A program made the translations under genes and the position numbers. Positions 16,055 through 17,461 of a DNA stretch of 17,461 nucleotides are shown in pieces (position 1 is the first letter of the stretch; each line of letters begins with the position of its first letter). Source of the DNA: Streptomyces sp. NRRL WC-3549 (GTDB lineage Bacteria > Actinomycetota > Actinomycetes > Streptomycetales > Streptomycetaceae); the NCBI RefSeq assembly GCF_000721935.1, contig NZ_KL585398.1, positions 45,676 to 63,136 on the forward strand, in the 5' to 3' direction. Below the pieces are notes generated by a model. That model saw only the letters and a list, made by a program, of their open reading frames with translations, searched no databases and was not told the DNA's origin.

Positions 16055-17028
16055 GGGTCCCGCAGTCGGGGGAGTCCTCCGCGTGGGCCGCGACGGCCCC
16101 CGAGGCGGCGGTCCCGCCCGACAGCGCGGGCGGGGCCTGGAACTGGGCCAGCACCCTGCTGCCCGAGCCGCGCCAGGTGTCCGCCCGGGTGCAGAACCAG
16201 CGCGCGGAACCGCCCCCCTCGGGCAGCGGCTGCTCGGCGTACGCCCAGGAGTTCACCGACCGGACGCCGTTGGAGCGCATCGTGCGCAGCAGGCAGGCGG
16301 TGCGCGCCCAGCTCTCCCGCTCCGCCGTACCCGACACGTCGTGCGGGGCCGACGGAGGCCCGGAGGTCAGCCGGACGGGGGTCAGCTCGCCGAGATCCGT
16401 CATCAGCCGTGCGGACGTGCCGTCCCGGACCTCCAGCGTGTGCCACGGTCCGCACTCCGGCGCACTCCCGCGCGGGCCGGTCAGCGCGTCCGTCACCCCG
16501 TCCGCGCGTCGGCCGAGGGGGTGCGCCGGGGCGCGCGGCGCACGCAGGTCGCGTACGAAGACCTCGCGCACCCAGGGGGCGGTCAGATAGCGGACGCGGC
16601 CGTCGCGGCGCTGGACGAGCAGGGCGCTCGCCGTCGCCTCGTCCGCGCCGTCCACCCGGGCGAAGTCCAGCACCGCCCCCCGGGACGGGCCGCCGTCACG
16701 GGGCTCGGCGTACCGGACGACGCGCAGCCCGTCGTGGAAGAGCACCACCGCCGCCGGGCCCACCTCGCCCGCGTACAGGAGCTGCGGGGGCCCCATCGGA
16801 GGGCCGGCCGGTGTCCCGGGCGTCGCCGACGAGACCACCGCCGGGCCCGGCCTGGCCCACGCGGCGAGGGCCCGCCCGAGCAGCCGGGTGTCCTCGGTTC
16901 GGTCGCCGCGGGCCGGCCAGGCCGTGAAGTCGCTGCGGGCCGAACTCCGCCAGTACCCGGCCGGCACCCGGCGCACCGCCCGGGGGTCCAGGGCCTGCTG
17001 GGCGGCGGCGTTACGCGAGTACAGGGGC

Positions 17029-17050
17029 GCGGACGCGGACGCGGACGCGG
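17029..17050. repeat. GCGGAC hexamer repeat
   Basis: Three full GCGGAC units and a partial fourth encode an alternating Ser-Ala tract just outside the predicted membrane segment of the minus-strand protein, a plausible flexible linker and slippage site. Confidence 0.7.
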
Positions 17051-17438
17051 CGTGCGGGCCGCCCAGGCCGTCCCGGGGCATCAGCACGAGGGTCCCGCAC
17101 ACCACCAGGGCGCAGAGCCCCGCCCAGAACGTCCGGGCCCGCCGGCGGCGGCGCAGCAGATCGGTCGGTCTGACCTGGAGCGCACACGGATCGAACTCGG
17201 GGGAGCCCAGCAGGGCGTGCGGCGCGGTCAGCCGGTCCGCCTCCGCCAGCGCGGACTCCGGATCGGCCACCCCCGCCGCGCCGAGGACCCGGCCCGCCTC
17301 CGCGTCGGCGAGGCCCTCCAGCCCCCGCAGCACGTGCGCCGCCCGGCCGGGCCCCGACACCTCGGACAGCGCCCGCTCCAGGGCCAGTTCGTCCGCACCG
17401 CAGGAATGGGGGAACAGCCGCAGCCCCCACACCTGGGG

Positions 17439-17461
17439 CTGTCTCTTATACACATCTCTGA
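17439..17461 (-). other. Nextera/Tn5 mosaic-end adaptor at the contig edge (artefact)
   Basis: CTGTCTCTTATACACATCT (17439-17457) is the reverse complement of the 19-bp mosaic end, followed by CTGA. Genomic sequence stops at 17438, and the translated tail in this region is not protein of the organism. Confidence 0.97.

Larger units (their letters stand above)
15817..17438 (-). pseudogene. Predicted single-pass membrane protein, 5'-truncated and frameshifted by a 20-bp duplication
   Basis: I do not recognise this protein. The gene enters from the window's right edge, where genomic sequence ends at adaptor, so the start is missing. The first about 95 visible residues are cytoplasmic-like (VWGLRLFPHSCGADELALE, then ALSEVSGPGRAAHVLRGLEG, faintly like a degenerate sigma region 4). 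Then come an Arg cluster and one transmembrane segment (ARTFWAGLCALVVCGTLVLM, about 17070-17130). A Ser-Ala repeat and a long extracellular region follow, with several Cys and motifs such as RYLTAPWVREVFVRDLR and WFCTRADTW. At 16015-16054 a perfect 20-bp tandem duplication shifts the frame. Removing one copy joins RRPRVLAG directly to VLWKSDAGRWYVLAAGS and ends at TGA 15817-15819. As read, the frame runs to 15801 with nonsense sequence. Confidence 0.65.

Noticed and set aside
8865..17457. Adaptor-like sequences as real Tn5 insertions or as a composite transposon from 14114 to 17457
   Set aside because: The 19-mer is the engineered mosaic end. No transposase or 9-bp target duplication was found, and the enclosed genes are ordinary chromosomal ones.
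1..17461. tRNA, rRNA, CRISPR array, integrase or phage genes
   Set aside because: No cloverleaf-like sequences, regularly spaced repeats or recombinase motifs were seen on either strand.

Overview
The window is very GC-rich, has strong G/C bias at third codon positions, and uses GTG starts and Streptomyces-type protein families (WhiJ-like XRE/DUF5753, DUF397, AbaA-like ATPase, CTTGCAG-type maltose operators). It is almost certainly chromosomal DNA of a Streptomyces or close relative, from a short-read draft assembly.

Layout. (1) 2-3415, plus strand: 3' end of malG (maltose/maltodextrin ABC permease), aglA (cytoplasmic alpha-glucosidase, frameshifted as read), and a MalR-like LacI-family repressor that overlaps the aglA stop. 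A strong terminator hairpin follows. (2) 3472-5932: a developmental-regulator type cluster. On the minus strand are an XRE/DUF5753 regulator and a DUF397 protein (ATGA overlap). Divergent from them are an RsbW/AbaA-like ATP-binding protein and an N-terminally truncated PD-(D/E)XK/Rpn-like protein. (3) 5953-6885, minus: a membrane-anchored lipoprotein-like or surface protein with no known function, possibly translated from a leaderless mRNA. (4) 6886-7440: a 555-bp intergenic region holding long palindromes, CTTGCAG-like motifs and a good housekeeping promoter for the amylase. (5) 7441-14538, plus: secreted alpha-amylase with CBM20, a perfect stem-loop, then a giant secreted amylopullulanase with two GH13 catalytic modules. 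(6) 14691-17438: a small CHMI-family isomerase (plus), a TetR regulator and a frameshifted, 5'-truncated membrane protein (both minus).

How it works together. The window reads as a starch-utilisation locus. The secreted amylase and amylopullulanase cut starch and pullulan outside the cell to maltose and maltodextrins. The Mal ABC transporter takes these up, AglA hydrolyses them to glucose inside, and a MalR-like repressor probably represses the set through CTTGCAG-type sites. The WhiJ-like cluster and truncated nuclease-like gene lie between the two halves of the starch locus.

Quality warning. Three copies or partial copies of the 19-bp Tn5 mosaic end used in Nextera libraries are present: inside the amylase gene (8865-8880), inside the amylopullulanase gene (14114-14132), and at the window's last bases (17439-17457 followed by CTGA). 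They are library adaptor, not biology. Each internal one replaces real coding sequence at a join. Two further frameshifts (about 2015 in aglA, and a 20-bp tandem duplication at 16015-16054) may also be assembly errors. I did not find convincing evidence of an entirely new biological system. The most interesting biology is the WhiJ-like cluster with its phased GGACA repeats and palindromic junction, and the structured amylase upstream region.
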